Shown piece after piece: positions 26,988 through 35,593 of a stretch of 36,349 bases of DNA. Where the stretch lies: NCBI GenBank assembly GCA_003212535.1, contig QCPO01000014.1:1-36349 (forward strand), in the 5' to 3' direction. This stretch comes from Prochlorococcus sp. AG-436-O11 (GTDB lineage Bacteria > Cyanobacteriota > Cyanobacteriia > PCC-6307 > Cyanobiaceae). Under the pieces are notes generated by a model that did not search any database, was not told where the DNA came from, and saw nothing but the letters and a program-made list of their open reading frames with translations. Position 1 is the first letter of the stretch. Each line of letters starts with the position of its first letter. The translations under genes were made by a program, and so were the position numbers.

Positions 26988-28409
26988 TTATCTTCCTCCA
27001 ACAGTGATTGAATCAACCTTTATATGAGGCTGGCCTACCGTTACATTGACACTACCACTGATCGAACCACAAAAACCAGGCGCTAGTTCCAGGTCATTCC
27101 CGCACATAGATATTTTTGGCATTACTTCTTTAGCGTCTCCAATTAATGTTGCTCCTTTAACTGGTTTAGTTAATTTTCCATTTTTTATTAAATAACCTTC
27201 TTCTACGGCAAAATTGAATTGCCCTGTTGCTCCTACACTTCCTCCTCCCATTGATTTGCAGTAGAGACCATCACCAATACTATTTATTAATTCTTCTTTA
27301 GAGTATTCTCCTTTAGCTATGTAGGTATTTCTCATCCTTGAAGCGGCTGCAAATGAATAATTTTGCCTTCTTCCACTACCAGTTCTCTTGTGGCCAGTTC
27401 TTAACTCACCGGCTCTGTCAGAGATGAATTTTTTTAATACTCCATCTTTAATAAGGATCGATTTTTCCGGTTCCATTCCTTCATCATCCACTGATAGTGA
27501 ACCAAATGATCCTGAAGAAATTCCTTCATCGATAGCGGTTACAGATTCGTGCGCAATTTTTTTATTTAATTTATCTTTAAATGGTGTTGTTCCCCTTTCT
27601 ATTTGCGTAGTTTCAAGTAGATGTCCGCATGCTTCATGAAATATAACACCACCAAATTTATTAGCTAGTACAACCGGCATCTGTCCAGCCTCAACGTAAT
27701 CTGCGTACAACATATTCATTGAAGTTTCAAATACTTCATTAGCAGCTTTTTCATGATCCCATAATCTAAATTCATTAGGCTTCCCTGATGATCCAAATCT
27801 TCTACTCCCATTTGACCTGTATTGGGCATCAGTTGCTATTACATTAAGACCAACTGTTTGATGCAATCTAATATCAGTAGCATAAGTTCCGTCACTAGAA
27901 GCTATGATCACTTCTTGCCAATTTCTTGAGTAGCTTCCTTTTCTGACAATTATTTTATCTTTTTTGAGGGCGTTTGTGCTTTGGATTAATTTCTCACTAA
28001 TTTCATTAATTGATGGTATTTGTCCAATCCAACTTTTTTTTGAAGTACTGTAATCTTTAAGTTCATTTATACCACTAAAATGTTCTTTATTTGTTTTATC
28101 AGATATATCTAACATCTCTATCGCCTGAGATACTGCTCTCATTAATCCTTTTTTTGTTAGATCATTAGTACTTACAAAACCATCTCTTTTGTCTTTAAAA
28201 ATTCTAATTCCAGCACCTTTACCAAATGATGGACTAACGCTCGTTATGTAATCTTCTTCTGCCAGTATATTTGAGTTGTCAGTATTTTCTAAAAATATTT
28301 CTACAAAATCTGCTCCAAGTGACATGCCATAAAAAATTACTTCTTCTAATAAATCTTTATTGCATTTACCAAATTCAATTTCACAATATTTAATTTCTGA
28401 AGAAAGCAT
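26988..28409 (-). CDS. tldD: TldD metalloprotease
   Basis: TldD is the catalytic subunit of the TldD/TldE (PmbA) protease, which degrades unfolded peptides and, in some bacteria, matures small peptides such as microcins. The 473 residues carry the zinc motif HEACGH (258-263; HExxxH). The C-terminal block EVMPKISMCGNDLELAPGFCGSISG contains the conserved Cys near the metal site (MCG and FCG). It precedes pmbA with a four-base gap and follows acsF by 34 bp, all leftward. The peptide substrates in cyanobacteria are unknown. Confidence 0.93.
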   Translation of the reverse strand: MLSSEIKYCEIEFGKCNKDLLEEVIFYGMSLGADFVEIFLENTDNSNILAEEDYITSVSPSFGKGAGIRIFKDKRDGFVSTNDLTKKGLMRAVSQAIEMLDISDKTNKEHFSGINELKDYSTSKKSWIGQIPSINEISEKLIQSTNALKKDKIIVRKGSYSRNWQEVIIASSDGTYATDIRLHQTVGLNVIATDAQYRSNGSRRFGSSGKPNEFRLWDHEKAANEVFETSMNMLYADYVEAGQMPVVLANKFGGVIFHEACGHLLETTQIERGTTPFKDKLNKKIAHESVTAIDEGISSGSFGSLSVDDEGMEPEKSILIKDGVLKKFISDRAGELRTGHKRTGSGRRQNYSFAAASRMRNTYIAKGEYSKEELINSIGDGLYCKSMGGGSVGATGQFNFAVEEGYLIKNGKLTKPVKGATLIGDAKEVMPKISMCGNDLELAPGFCGSISGSVNVTVGQPHIKVDSITVGGR

Positions 28410-28443
28410 TTGAGTGTCTAATTATTTCTCTTTTAGAGGAAGA

Positions 28444-29616
28444 TTATCTAATAGTTGGTTGAAAATCTTTGCTATTTAGAGGTTTTAATAAGTATAGTCT
28501 CAAAAGCTGGTAACCGTTTGATATGTAGGTAGGTAACTTTCTTAAAATTTTGGATAATTTATTACTATTGCTGTTCTCAATTTGAGAAAGTAATTTATTA
28601 TTTTCAACTATTTTATCTAGTCTCCCATAAAAAGATTTATCATATACATTTAAAACTACAGGGAAAACTCTAGCAGAAGTTTCATTTGTTTTATTAATAA
28701 CATACTGATCGTAATCTCTAGCATCTAAACCTAAAGAACTGTAGAAATCTTTTTTTATTCCAAGATCTCTCGCATACATAGTTGCAAATACAGCCAGTAG
28801 AAAAAACCTAGACCATAATTTAGATGTTAAAGGAAGATTGTTCAAAAAATATCTAAATCTATGGAAATAGTCAAATAATGGATGTGTAAAGGTAGAACCA
28901 CCTATGGTAATTTTTTTACTTAAAGATTTAACTGTTCGTGGTTGTGCTTTCATTAGTGCGTCAAAGAAATCACCATGTCTATTTTCATCTTGACACCAAT
29001 TTTCAAAGTAATTAAAGAGTGGGAAAATTTTGCTATCAGGATTCTTTTCAAGATGCCTATAAATTGCAATGTATCTCCAATATCCTATCTTTTCAGATAA
29101 ATATGTAGCGTAAAAAATACTTCTTGGAGGAAAATAAGTGTAATCTTTATTGGCTGTTAAGAATCCTAAATCTAACTGTAATCCAAAGTCACTCATTGAT
29201 TTATTCAAGAAACCTGCATGTCTAGCTTCGTCTCTGGCCATATGAGCAAAACATTCAGCAAGAAGAGGGTTTTTCTCTTTAATCCTCTTGCTAAGTTCCT
29301 TATAAAGTAAAAAGCCAGAAAATTCTGATGTACAACTTCCCTCAAGAAAATCAACGAAAAGTTCTCTTGTCTCAGGATCTAGTTTTTCTGCAGCGCCTTC
29401 AAATTCATTATTTCTAACAAAATGATGCCTATTGTAGTCTTTCCTGAATTCTTCACATATAGCTTCCAATTCTTCTTCATTTATTGATAAATCCATATTT
29501 TCCATTGCCTCAAAGTCTGTTGTATAGAACCTTGGAGATAAAATGGTTTCCTTAGCTGGTGCCTTCCCTTTATTTACTTCATTTTTATTTTTAGATTCAA
29601 CAGTTGATTGAGTCAT
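28444..29616 (-). CDS. acsF: Mg-protoporphyrin IX monomethyl ester cyclase
   Basis: AcsF (ChlE, CRD1/CHL27) is the diiron oxygenase that forms the isocyclic ring E of chlorophyll in aerobic phototrophs. The 390 residues show the two iron-binding motifs DEARH (129-133) and DENRH (210-214), together with the earlier E of [11 protein letters not shown] (98-106) and the ERTIPFPL-type hydrophobic helices near the C-terminus. It works with Ycf54 in other cyanobacteria. It is in a leftward run with DUF2996 upstream and tldD/pmbA/fmt downstream. The first 25 residues are poorly conserved and Asn/Lys-rich. Confidence 0.97.
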   Translation of the reverse strand: MTQSTVESKNKNEVNKGKAPAKETILSPRFYTTDFEAMENMDLSINEEELEAICEEFRKDYNRHHFVRNNEFEGAAEKLDPETRELFVDFLEGSCTSEFSGFLLYKELSKRIKEKNPLLAECFAHMARDEARHAGFLNKSMSDFGLQLDLGFLTANKDYTYFPPRSIFYATYLSEKIGYWRYIAIYRHLEKNPDSKIFPLFNYFENWCQDENRHGDFFDALMKAQPRTVKSLSKKITIGGSTFTHPLFDYFHRFRYFLNNLPLTSKLWSRFFLLAVFATMYARDLGIKKDFYSSLGLDARDYDQYVINKTNETSARVFPVVLNVYDKSFYGRLDKIVENNKLLSQIENSNSNKLSKILRKLPTYISNGYQLLRLYLLKPLNSKDFQPTIR

Positions 29617-29699
29617 CTTACTTTGTTTTATTACTACTATTATTTACTATGATTTGTCTTTTCGAGGAAAAAGTTAACTAGGTGTCATTCTTTTGATTA

Positions 29700-30299
29700 T
29701 CAATTAACTCCTAATAGCTTTTGGCCATTTAATCTCTGCAATATTCTAGATATTATTAATTTTAGTGTAATTCTTTTCTCGTCAATTAGAAATGATTCAA
29801 TAATACTAGGTTTTTGATTAGGTTTTGATAAAGAAATACTTTTTAAAGAGCTTATATCTTCTTTCTCAAATGAAAGCCAAAAATTGCAAGTATCTTTTAT
29901 CAAACAACTAATTACCCAGCATTTGTCCTCGGCAATTGGTCTAAGGGTGTTCTTGAGAGTAATTTCCTCTACTTCAAAACCTCTTTGTTTAAATTCTTTT
30001 ACTATCGATGGTATTAAATGAGCTTGTACAAATTCTTTAAAGGTTTTCTTCTCAATAGGGATTTCTTTCTTTTGATTTAATTCAGTTTTATTTAATGCAG
30101 CAATATCTTTTGTTATATTAATTTTCGAATCTATATCTTTTTCTGCAGCTCTTTTATTATCATCTAAAACCTTTTTATTAGAGACATTATTACTTCCTTT
30201 TGAGTCGGAATCCTCTCCATTAACTTTAAGAGGTCTATTATTTCCTTTATCAAAGGTTTTATTATTAACTTCTTCATTAGAATCTTTATTTTCTTCCAT
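29700..30299 (-). CDS. DUF2996 family protein
   Basis: A 199-residue protein whose C-terminal half (about 83-199) matches DUF2996 of cyanobacteria and plastids: FKEFVQAHLIPSIVKEFK, then EDKCWVISCLIKD, and the hallmark PSIIESFLIDEKRITLKLIISRIL followed by QRLNGQKLLGVN. Members are soluble, of unknown function; LIMH/LIL-like photosystem roles have been proposed for relatives but I cannot confirm this. The first ~80 residues are a low-complexity Asn/Lys/Asp/Glu linker that is probably disordered, as is common in this genome's proteins. It precedes acsF (83 bp). Confidence 0.75.
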   Translation of the reverse strand: MEENKDSNEEVNNKTFDKGNNRPLKVNGEDSDSKGSNNVSNKKVLDDNKRAAEKDIDSKINITKDIAALNKTELNQKKEIPIEKKTFKEFVQAHLIPSIVKEFKQRGFEVEEITLKNTLRPIAEDKCWVISCLIKDTCNFWLSFEKEDISSLKSISLSKPNQKPSIIESFLIDEKRITLKLIISRILQRLNGQKLLGVN

Positions 30300-30350
30300 A
30301 AAAAAAAATCAATGTACAAAAATAATTATAAATAAAAAATTACTTTATTT

Positions 30351-30806
30351 CTACCAGTCAGAATCATCCATATTCCAATCATCTTGATATTGTTGATTAT
30401 CTGAGGTGTTGTCTTCATATTTAGAATAATTATCTCCAGTATTTTTTATTACTCTGTAATTAACAGATATTGTTGGCTGGGTATCTCTAATATCCCGTTG
30501 AGGAGGGATGTCAACTTCTGTTTTATTCTCCTCTTCATTGTCATGATCTTCGTAATCTTCATTTTGGTCTAAATAATCTTTTTTGTAATTACTAACAAAA
30601 TTTAAGTTCTTTTTATTGCTTAAAATAGTTGATATTAATAATCCCGAAAAGAATGAAATAACTATAATCCTTCCTATTTTTATTTCTTGAAAGTTCCAAA
30701 TAAGAAAACTAAAAGAAGTCTTTTGTGTATTATTTATATATATTAATGTCTGGAAAATTATTATTATAAGGATAGTTAGAAAAAAACCTTTTTTTTTATA
30801 GATCAT
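30351..30806 (-). CDS. LapA-like (DUF1049) membrane protein with acidic tail
   Basis: A 151-residue protein. The N-terminal region (about 9-61) has two hydrophobic segments and the NTQKTSFSFLIWNFQEIKIG pattern of LapA/DUF1049 proteins, which in E. coli help regulate lipopolysaccharide synthesis; the cyanobacterial role is not established. The C-terminal half is very acidic (DYEDHDNEEENK, ending in DDWNMDDSDW) with a conserved VNYRVIK strand in between. There is no signal peptide beyond the first membrane segment. It is in the leftward run between zam and DUF2996. Confidence 0.6.
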   Translation of the reverse strand: MIYKKKGFFLTILIIIIFQTLIYINNTQKTSFSFLIWNFQEIKIGRIIVISFFSGLLISTILSNKKNLNFVSNYKKDYLDQNEDYEDHDNEEENKTEVDIPPQRDIRDTQPTISVNYRVIKNTGDNYSKYEDNTSDNQQYQDDWNMDDSDW

Positions 30807-30861
30807 TTTTTATATTGAATTTTAATTTAAGATTTGTTTATCATATTAATGATTTTCTAAA

Positions 30862-33084
30862 CTAGATTAATTCTAGGTCAATTTGATATTTTAGGATATC
30901 AACTTTAATTATTTTAATATCAATTTTATCTCCAATTTTATAGGATTTCTTCGATTTCCTACCAATTAATAAGTGTTGTTTTGACCTGTATTCATACCAA
31001 TCATTATTTAGGGTGCTTACGTGAACTAACCCTTCTACATTCAAGCTATCTATTTCAACGAAAAATCCATAACTTTGTACTGCAACAATAACTCCATTAT
31101 AATTATTTCCTATAAATTTTTCAGCTTTTCTAACTTGTTTTATACTTATCATATTTGCTTTACATTGTTTCGCTTTGTTTTTATATTCATTAAGCTTATT
31201 AATCAGTGAATTATTAAATAATAATTCCAGATTCTTTGTTGTTGATGAATTATAAATCTCCCAATTAACTTTCTTATGTGAATCCATTTCCGTTATATTT
31301 ATATTATTTGTATTATTTTTGTTAGTTCTTTTACCATTTATTATCATATTAAGAATGTTGTTTTGATTCATTAAATTAGTAAAGTCATATGAAGGCAATG
31401 TCCAAGGTGAATTAATACTATTTTCTGAATAATTAATATTGGAATTATCTGTAATTAATGTCACTTCATTTTCTCTCAAGGCATTGACAAAAAGTTTATT
31501 TAAAGCCCTCTTTTTCTCATCATCTCCACATAACTCAACAACTTGTCTAAATGTTAAATTACCATCAACATTAAGTTCTATATTACTGTCTACCAATTCA
31601 GAGTATTTAATAATTTCACTTAAATTTATATTGTCTAATTCTTTTGTTATGTATGCTGCACTTTTTAATCCCAACTTGTTTGAATGTTTGAACCAAATCA
31701 AATCAGCTTCATAAAGTATAGGAGACAGATAAGTTTGACAATCTGTATTACTTAAAGCTTCAAAGTATTCTTTTGAATATTCACCTGGGTTGCATACGAA
31801 TAATTCATTTATAGATTCAATATTATTCTGGGGTCTTGAAATTTCAATTTTACCTTTCAAGAGTTGACTTTTTCTGAATTTAGTTGCTATTTCCAATATC
31901 TTATCTAAATCTTCAATATGTTCTTTAATAGGTTTTAAAACTCTCGATGTAATTCTAGACTTTGACTTTCTTGTTAGAAGCGCCTCCGTATGTTTATTTT
32001 CAACAATTAATGAACATTTCACTAATGTTAAATGGAATGACCAATTAATTATTTCATTCTCAGTATTAAGATGTATACAAAGACTTATTGCTTCATTTTT
32101 TTCTCCTAAATTAAATTCTGAAGCATTACATATGCTTTCACTAAGATAGTTTTCCCAAATGTTTAGTAAAGGAAATGATTCAAACTTATCAGAAAGCATT
32201 TCTAGTGATTTTTTACTATTTAGAGTTAATCTTTCTGCAATCGCATTTGTGTGTATCCAAATTTTAGTGGTCTCGTCTTTATCATTCTCTATTTGAATCA
32301 TTGGAAGTATTGGAGAATTTTCTGCTTCCCAACTTCTAAACATATAAGAATTTTTCGCTGATAAATCTAATCTTTTTTCTTTTTTTATATCTTTAGGTTT
32401 AATATCAAGAGGTTTGTTTATATTTTTAATATTGCTTTTTGCTAAAACAAATTCAGTGTCTAAGTTTTCATTGTTATTTAATTTTAATTCCTTTATAACA
32501 TGACCTATTCCCTCTTCTTGTCCAATAGGAAACATATCAATTTCAACCTTAACTATATTTTTATTTTCTTGGCTATATTTATATTTTTCATCACTTTTAG
32601 GAAGTTTTATTTTTGATAAGATTCGATCATCAATTGGTATAGCATATACCTGATTATTGATAATCTCAACTTTTGATAAAAGTATCTGATTTGATCTCTC
32701 AAGAATACAATCTACTATCCCTTCAGGTGATTTTCTTCTATAGCCCTCTTTAATTATTCTTACTAATACTTTGTCTCCATTCCAAGCATGATTAAGTAGA
32801 TTTTCTTTTATATAAATATCTTCTTTGGTATTTTCTCTGACAGCAAAGCAATAACCTTTACTACTGCATCTTATTTTAGCTATAAGATGCTTGCTATCTT
32901 TTAGGTTGGAATATTTATTATCTTCATTTCTATTTATTATTTCGAGCTTTTCCAGAGCTAGTAAAGCTATATCTAATTTGTCCTTATCTGATTTTTTTGA
33001 TATTTTTAATAATCGGCATAATTTCTTATATTCTAAACCTTCTGCCTGGCTTAAATTATCAATTATTGAAGATGTTGAGAACAT
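30862..33084 (-). CDS. zam: Zam-type degenerate RNase II/R (RNB) protein
   Basis: A 740-residue RNB-family protein: an N-terminal cold-shock/OB region (about 65-135), a central RNB domain and a C-terminal S1 domain (about 655-735, VEGLVHVSTLNNDWYEY). The catalytic motif of RNase II/R (TIDxxxAxDhDDA) should follow RLDLSAKNSY (238-247), but reads MFRSWEAENSPIL with no Asp. The later SPIRRYxDL motif is SPILYEADL (454-462), so both Arg are lost. Domain order is intact and the gene is full length, so this is a conserved loss, not a pseudogene. This matches Zam of Synechocystis (acetazolamide-resistance gene), described as a redox-linked, catalytically degenerate RNB clade affecting photosynthesis. 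Activity as an exonuclease is unlikely. Confidence 0.85.
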   Translation of the reverse strand: MFSTSSIIDNLSQAEGLEYKKLCRLLKISKKSDKDKLDIALLALEKLEIINRNEDNKYSNLKDSKHLIAKIRCSSKGYCFAVRENTKEDIYIKENLLNHAWNGDKVLVRIIKEGYRRKSPEGIVDCILERSNQILLSKVEIINNQVYAIPIDDRILSKIKLPKSDEKYKYSQENKNIVKVEIDMFPIGQEEGIGHVIKELKLNNNENLDTEFVLAKSNIKNINKPLDIKPKDIKKEKRLDLSAKNSYMFRSWEAENSPILPMIQIENDKDETTKIWIHTNAIAERLTLNSKKSLEMLSDKFESFPLLNIWENYLSESICNASEFNLGEKNEAISLCIHLNTENEIINWSFHLTLVKCSLIVENKHTEALLTRKSKSRITSRVLKPIKEHIEDLDKILEIATKFRKSQLLKGKIEISRPQNNIESINELFVCNPGEYSKEYFEALSNTDCQTYLSPILYEADLIWFKHSNKLGLKSAAYITKELDNINLSEIIKYSELVDSNIELNVDGNLTFRQVVELCGDDEKKRALNKLFVNALRENEVTLITDNSNINYSENSINSPWTLPSYDFTNLMNQNNILNMIINGKRTNKNNTNNINITEMDSHKKVNWEIYNSSTTKNLELLFNNSLINKLNEYKNKAKQCKANMISIKQVRKAEKFIGNNYNGVIVAVQSYGFFVEIDSLNVEGLVHVSTLNNDWYEYRSKQHLLIGRKSKKSYKIGDKIDIKIIKVDILKYQIDLELI

Positions 33085-33159
33085 GATATCCCCTTAATAT
33101 TTAAAAAATTTTTATGGTTTTTTTTATTATATTATTAAACCCTTTTTTTAAGCATAAAA

Positions 33160-33471
33160 CTAATTAATTACTGTTTGTTCTTTTTCTTTTTTACTAGTAA
33201 TAAAAGAGTTCCTAAAAAGTCGAATACCAATAATTAAGAATGTTAATGAGGCTAATGATTTTAGAAAAATTTCAGGTAAAAAAGTAGAAATAGAGCCTCC
33301 TGTCAATGCTCCTAGTAAACTTGCCAAGACAAGAGCTGAAGCAGAACCAAAGAAAACTGCCAATGGTCTATTTGATGAGCCACTTATAGCTAAAGTGGCT
33401 AATTGTGTTTTATCTCCTAATTCCGCAATAAATATAGTTAGGAATGTAGATAATAATAAGCTTAAGATCAT
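33160..33471 (-). CDS. UPF0016 half-transporter (Mn2+/Ca2+ type), second copy
   Basis: A 103-residue protein with three hydrophobic helices and one copy of the family signature ELGDKTQLA (16-24; ExGDKT). UPF0016/GDT1/TMEM165 proteins are secondary Mn2+ or Ca2+ transporters with two such motifs in one polypeptide; this one has one, so it should pair with the adjacent half. Cyanobacterial members include the manganese exporter Mnx of Synechocystis. It begins at the base after the stop of the neighbouring half. The tail (KKEKEQTV) is basic and short. Confidence 0.85.
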   Translation of the reverse strand: MILSLLLSTFLTIFIAELGDKTQLATLAISGSSNRPLAVFFGSASALVLASLLGALTGGSISTFLPEIFLKSLASLTFLIIGIRLFRNSFITSKKEKEQTVIN

Positions 33472-33798
33472 TTATAAATATTTACTGGTAATGTCATAAG
33501 CCAAAAAGAGACTAATACTTATCATTAAAAAACCTGTAAAAAACTCAAATTTACTAGGAGTTATTTTTTTAGATAACCATTTACCAATTAATACTCCTAC
33601 TAAACTAGAACTTATCAAAGCAAGAGAACTTCCAATGAAAACGATAATTGGCTTTCCTGATTCAGCAGATAACATTAATGTAGCTATTTGAGTTTTATCT
33701 CCTAATTCCGCTATGAATATTGTTGTAAAAGTGGTTATGAATATAGAAAAAAAGCTTTTCTCTAATTCTTTCTCTTCTTTTATTAATTTACTATTCAT
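33472..33798 (-). CDS. UPF0016 half-transporter (Mn2+/Ca2+ type), first copy
   Basis: A 108-residue protein with three membrane helices, a short charged N-terminus (MNSKLIKEEKELEKS) and one ExGDKT motif (ELGDKTQIA, 31-39). Together with the next ORF it rebuilds the two-domain UPF0016 fold. Its start overlaps the ykgJ-like stop by ATGA and its stop abuts the next start, so three genes are probably translated together. The shared alanine-rich block (GSSLALISSSLVGVLIG) and the other half's matching segment show that the pair arose by internal duplication. Confidence 0.85.
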   Translation of the reverse strand: MNSKLIKEEKELEKSFFSIFITTFTTIFIAELGDKTQIATLMLSAESGKPIIVFIGSSLALISSSLVGVLIGKWLSKKITPSKFEFFTGFLMISISLFLAYDITSKYL

Positions 33799-34142
33799 TT
33801 TTTTGTAGTTGCAATTTTAAAGTTTTTCATTTCTATACTTTTATTGCCATAATTTGATGAAATATGTTGTTTGCAGCAATCAATTAGAAACTTATCGCCA
33901 AATTTCAAGTAATCTTTAAATTGCATAGAGAATTCATTGACTCTACAAAAGTGCGGCCTATTTTCATAAATTAAACACTGTTTGTTTTTCCTATCCATAT
34001 TCTTGCACCAACCATCATCACATGTCATTGATTCTATCAAAGCTATATCTTGACTATTTAATTTATTTGCTAAATCAGTCCTTTCATTTAAATTAAACTT
34101 GCAACAAGCTCCACATTTTTCTATACAACTCCATGATTTCAT
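33795..34142 (-). CDS. YkgJ family cysteine-cluster protein
   Basis: A 115-residue protein with the YkgJ/CxxCxxCC (zinc- or iron-chelating) signature: CIEKCGACCKF (6-16), a central CDDGWCKN (40-47) and CLIYENRPHFCRV (55-67), with a late CC (89-90). The cysteine spacing suggests a metal or Fe-S cluster site, in the cytoplasm since there is no signal peptide. It lies at the head of an operon with two UPF0016 half-transporters. Linkage to metal transport is inference from context. An operator-like dyad lies upstream. Confidence 0.8.
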   Translation of the reverse strand: MKSWSCIEKCGACCKFNLNERTDLANKLNSQDIALIESMTCDDGWCKNMDRKNKQCLIYENRPHFCRVNEFSMQFKDYLKFGDKFLIDCCKQHISSNYGNKSIEMKNFKIATTKK

Positions 34143-34157
34143 AATTTAATTCAATCT

Positions 34158-34174
34158 TGTAACGTATCGGTACA
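34158..34174. promoter_or_regulatory. Dyad TGTA-x-CG-TAT-CG-x-TACA
   Basis: TGTAACGTATCGGTACA is an inverted repeat with one mismatched pair, in the 79-bp gap between the leftward ykgJ-UPF0016 operon and the rightward 25-residue membrane peptide gene. It resembles a repressor operator. It is not an NtcA site, whose spacing is GTAN8TAC. Confidence 0.35.
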
Positions 34175-34221
34175 GTTGTTTGTTTTATTTGTAAAAATAG
34201 TATCACATCATAAATACAATC

Positions 34222-34299
34222 ATGCCTACACTTATACCTTTAACCTTGGTTGCGCTATCCGGAGTTGCAGTAATAGCACTTATTTTTTATAGCAAATAA
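34222..34299 (+). CDS. 25-residue single-pass membrane peptide (Psb30/Ycf12-like?)
   Basis: The frame (ATG 34222 to TAA 34299) encodes one predicted transmembrane helix from about residue 4 to 23 with a final Lys. The segment VALSGVAVIALIFYSK resembles the end of photosystem II subunit Psb30/Ycf12 (VISGPLVIALLA) when aligned by eye, with matching S-G and V-I-A-L. A photosynthetic small subunit is therefore possible, but 25 residues give little to compare. It has 15 bp to the HAD gene, so it may be in the same transcript. Confidence 0.55.
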   Translation: MPTLIPLTLVALSGVAVIALIFYSK

Positions 34300-34314
34300 T
34301 ATTTTTTCATCTAA

Positions 34315-35076
34315 GTGAGCTTCCTAAAAGGTGTTTATTGGGACTTAGATGGAACTTTAGCTAATACAGAATTAGAGGCTCATTTACCAGCTTTTAATTT
34401 GGCATTTGATGATTTTGGACTTAATTGGAATTGGGACTCTTCTAATTACATTGATCTTTTAAAAATAAATGGAGGTAAAAATAGAATATCTCATTTTTCA
34501 AAAACTATTAATGAATCCATATCAGAAGATTTAGTTATTAGAATTCATGAAAAAAAGCAATTTCATTATTTAGAAAATATTAAAAAAAATACTGTACATC
34601 TTAAGACTGGTGTTAAGAGACTGATAATTGAGTTATTTGAAAAAAAAGTAAGACAATTTATTGTTACTTCGAGTTCTAGAAAGCAGGTAGACCTGCTAAT
34701 AGAATATTTATTTCCTGATTTTAATCCCTTTGAGTTTATTATTTCTAGTGATGATGTTCAATTTCATAAGCCTAATCCAATGCCTTATCTAAAAGCTTTG
34801 AAATTGAGTGGTATTGAAAATAATAATTCAGTCGTTTTTGAAGATTCTAACGCAGGGATTAAATCTTCTTTAGCAGCTAAGTTACCAACTATTTATTTTC
34901 CCTCTAATATTCCTACAGTTATAGATAATGATATCAAATTAGATTGTATTCTTGATAGCTTGGGCGATTTAAATAACGTGGCAAATGTTATTAAAGGACC
35001 TAAACTAAATAAAAATTATGTTGATTATTCTTTTTTAAATAATTATTTATTGTCAATTTTTAATGCAAAATACTAA
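34315..35076 (+). CDS. HAD-superfamily hydrolase (CbbY/phosphoglycolate-phosphatase type)
   Basis: A 253-residue haloacid-dehalogenase-like phosphatase with the nucleophile motif I DLDGTLANTE (10-19; D10 and D12), motif II Thr/Ser in FIVTSSSRKQ, Lys of motif III near FHKPNPMPYLKALKLSG, and motif IV FEDSNAGIKSS. The helical cap insert between motifs I and II marks subfamily IA. Similar proteins are annotated CbbY, and in phototrophs act on sugar phosphates such as xylulose-1,5-bisphosphate; the actual substrate is not determined by the sequence. The GTG start is supported because the motif begins within ten residues. It overlaps ycf20 by 14 bp. Confidence 0.85.
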   Translation: MSFLKGVYWDLDGTLANTELEAHLPAFNLAFDDFGLNWNWDSSNYIDLLKINGGKNRISHFSKTINESISEDLVIRIHEKKQFHYLENIKKNTVHLKTGVKRLIIELFEKKVRQFIVTSSSRKQVDLLIEYLFPDFNPFEFIISSDDVQFHKPNPMPYLKALKLSGIENNNSVVFEDSNAGIKSSLAAKLPTIYFPSNIPTVIDNDIKLDCILDSLGDLNNVANVIKGPKLNKNYVDYSFLNNYLLSIFNAKY

Positions 35077-35389
35077 TTTTTCAAGAATTATCGAGCAGTC
35101 AAATAATATCCTTTTTGGTTTCATAAGCTCCACTTGGAGATCTAAATCAATTAGTCTTCTCTCGATATTGACTGGTTATTTTTTATTTGCAAATTTTTTA
35201 ACAAAATTTATATCTGAGGGTAAGAATGAATTAGTCATGGTGCCGGTAATTATATTATTTATAGAAATTATAATAAGGATTAAGCCTTCCTCAAAGTCTA
35301 AGAATTATAAATTTTGGTTAGTAATCGATAAAGTGAGAATAGGATCAACTTACGCTGTTATACTCGAAGCATTTAAATTAGGTTCTTAA
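35063..35389 (+). CDS. ycf20: Ycf20 family protein (DUF565)
   Basis: A 108-residue protein of Ycf20/DUF565, encoded in some algal plastids and in cyanobacteria. Family features include WRSKSISLLSILTGYFLFAN (25-44) and IEIIIRIKPS with two hydrophobic segments at about 28-48 and 57-74. Plant and algal homologs are linked with non-photochemical quenching, but the mechanism is unknown. It overlaps the HAD gene's end by 14 bp, so it is translationally coupled, and it is convergent with rpmF, three bases away. Confidence 0.85.
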   Translation: MQNTNFSRIIEQSNNILFGFISSTWRSKSISLLSILTGYFLFANFLTKFISEGKNELVMVPVIILFIEIIIRIKPSSKSKNYKFWLVIDKVRIGSTYAVILEAFKLGS

Positions 35390-35392
35390 AAT

Positions 35393-35566
35393 TTATTCTT
35401 CGTTGTCTTCTTCATCAATAGGATATACAAAACCTTGGGCTTTCCCTGTTAGAACAGATTTACCAAGTGAAATTGCTTTTTGAGCGGCTAAAGCTGCCTT
35501 ACCTTTCCAAACAGCATGTCTTTGATTCCTTTTGCTTTTTGATTTTTTCTTCTTAGGTACAGCCAT
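35393..35566 (-). CDS. rpmF: 50S ribosomal protein L32
   Basis: This 57-residue protein begins [20 protein letters not shown], the classic L32 N-terminus, with a cyanobacterial/plastid-type [21 protein letters not shown] middle and an acidic tail (DEEDNEE). It lacks the zinc-binding cysteines of some L32 proteins, like the other cyanobacterial form. It belongs to the large ribosomal subunit near the peptide-transfer and exit regions. It is transcribed leftward, divergent from ftsH across about 134 bp of AT-rich DNA that contains an ATAACC/GGTTAT dyad (35594-35612). Confidence 0.95.
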   Translation of the reverse strand: MAVPKKKKSKSKRNQRHAVWKGKAALAAQKAISLGKSVLTGKAQGFVYPIDEEDNEE

Positions 35567-35593
35567 ACTCTTTTTTTATTTCCATATAATAAT

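Noticed and set aside
34159..34173. Possible NtcA site (GTA...TAC)
   Set aside because: The spacing is nine bases; NtcA sites require eight (GTAN8TAC).
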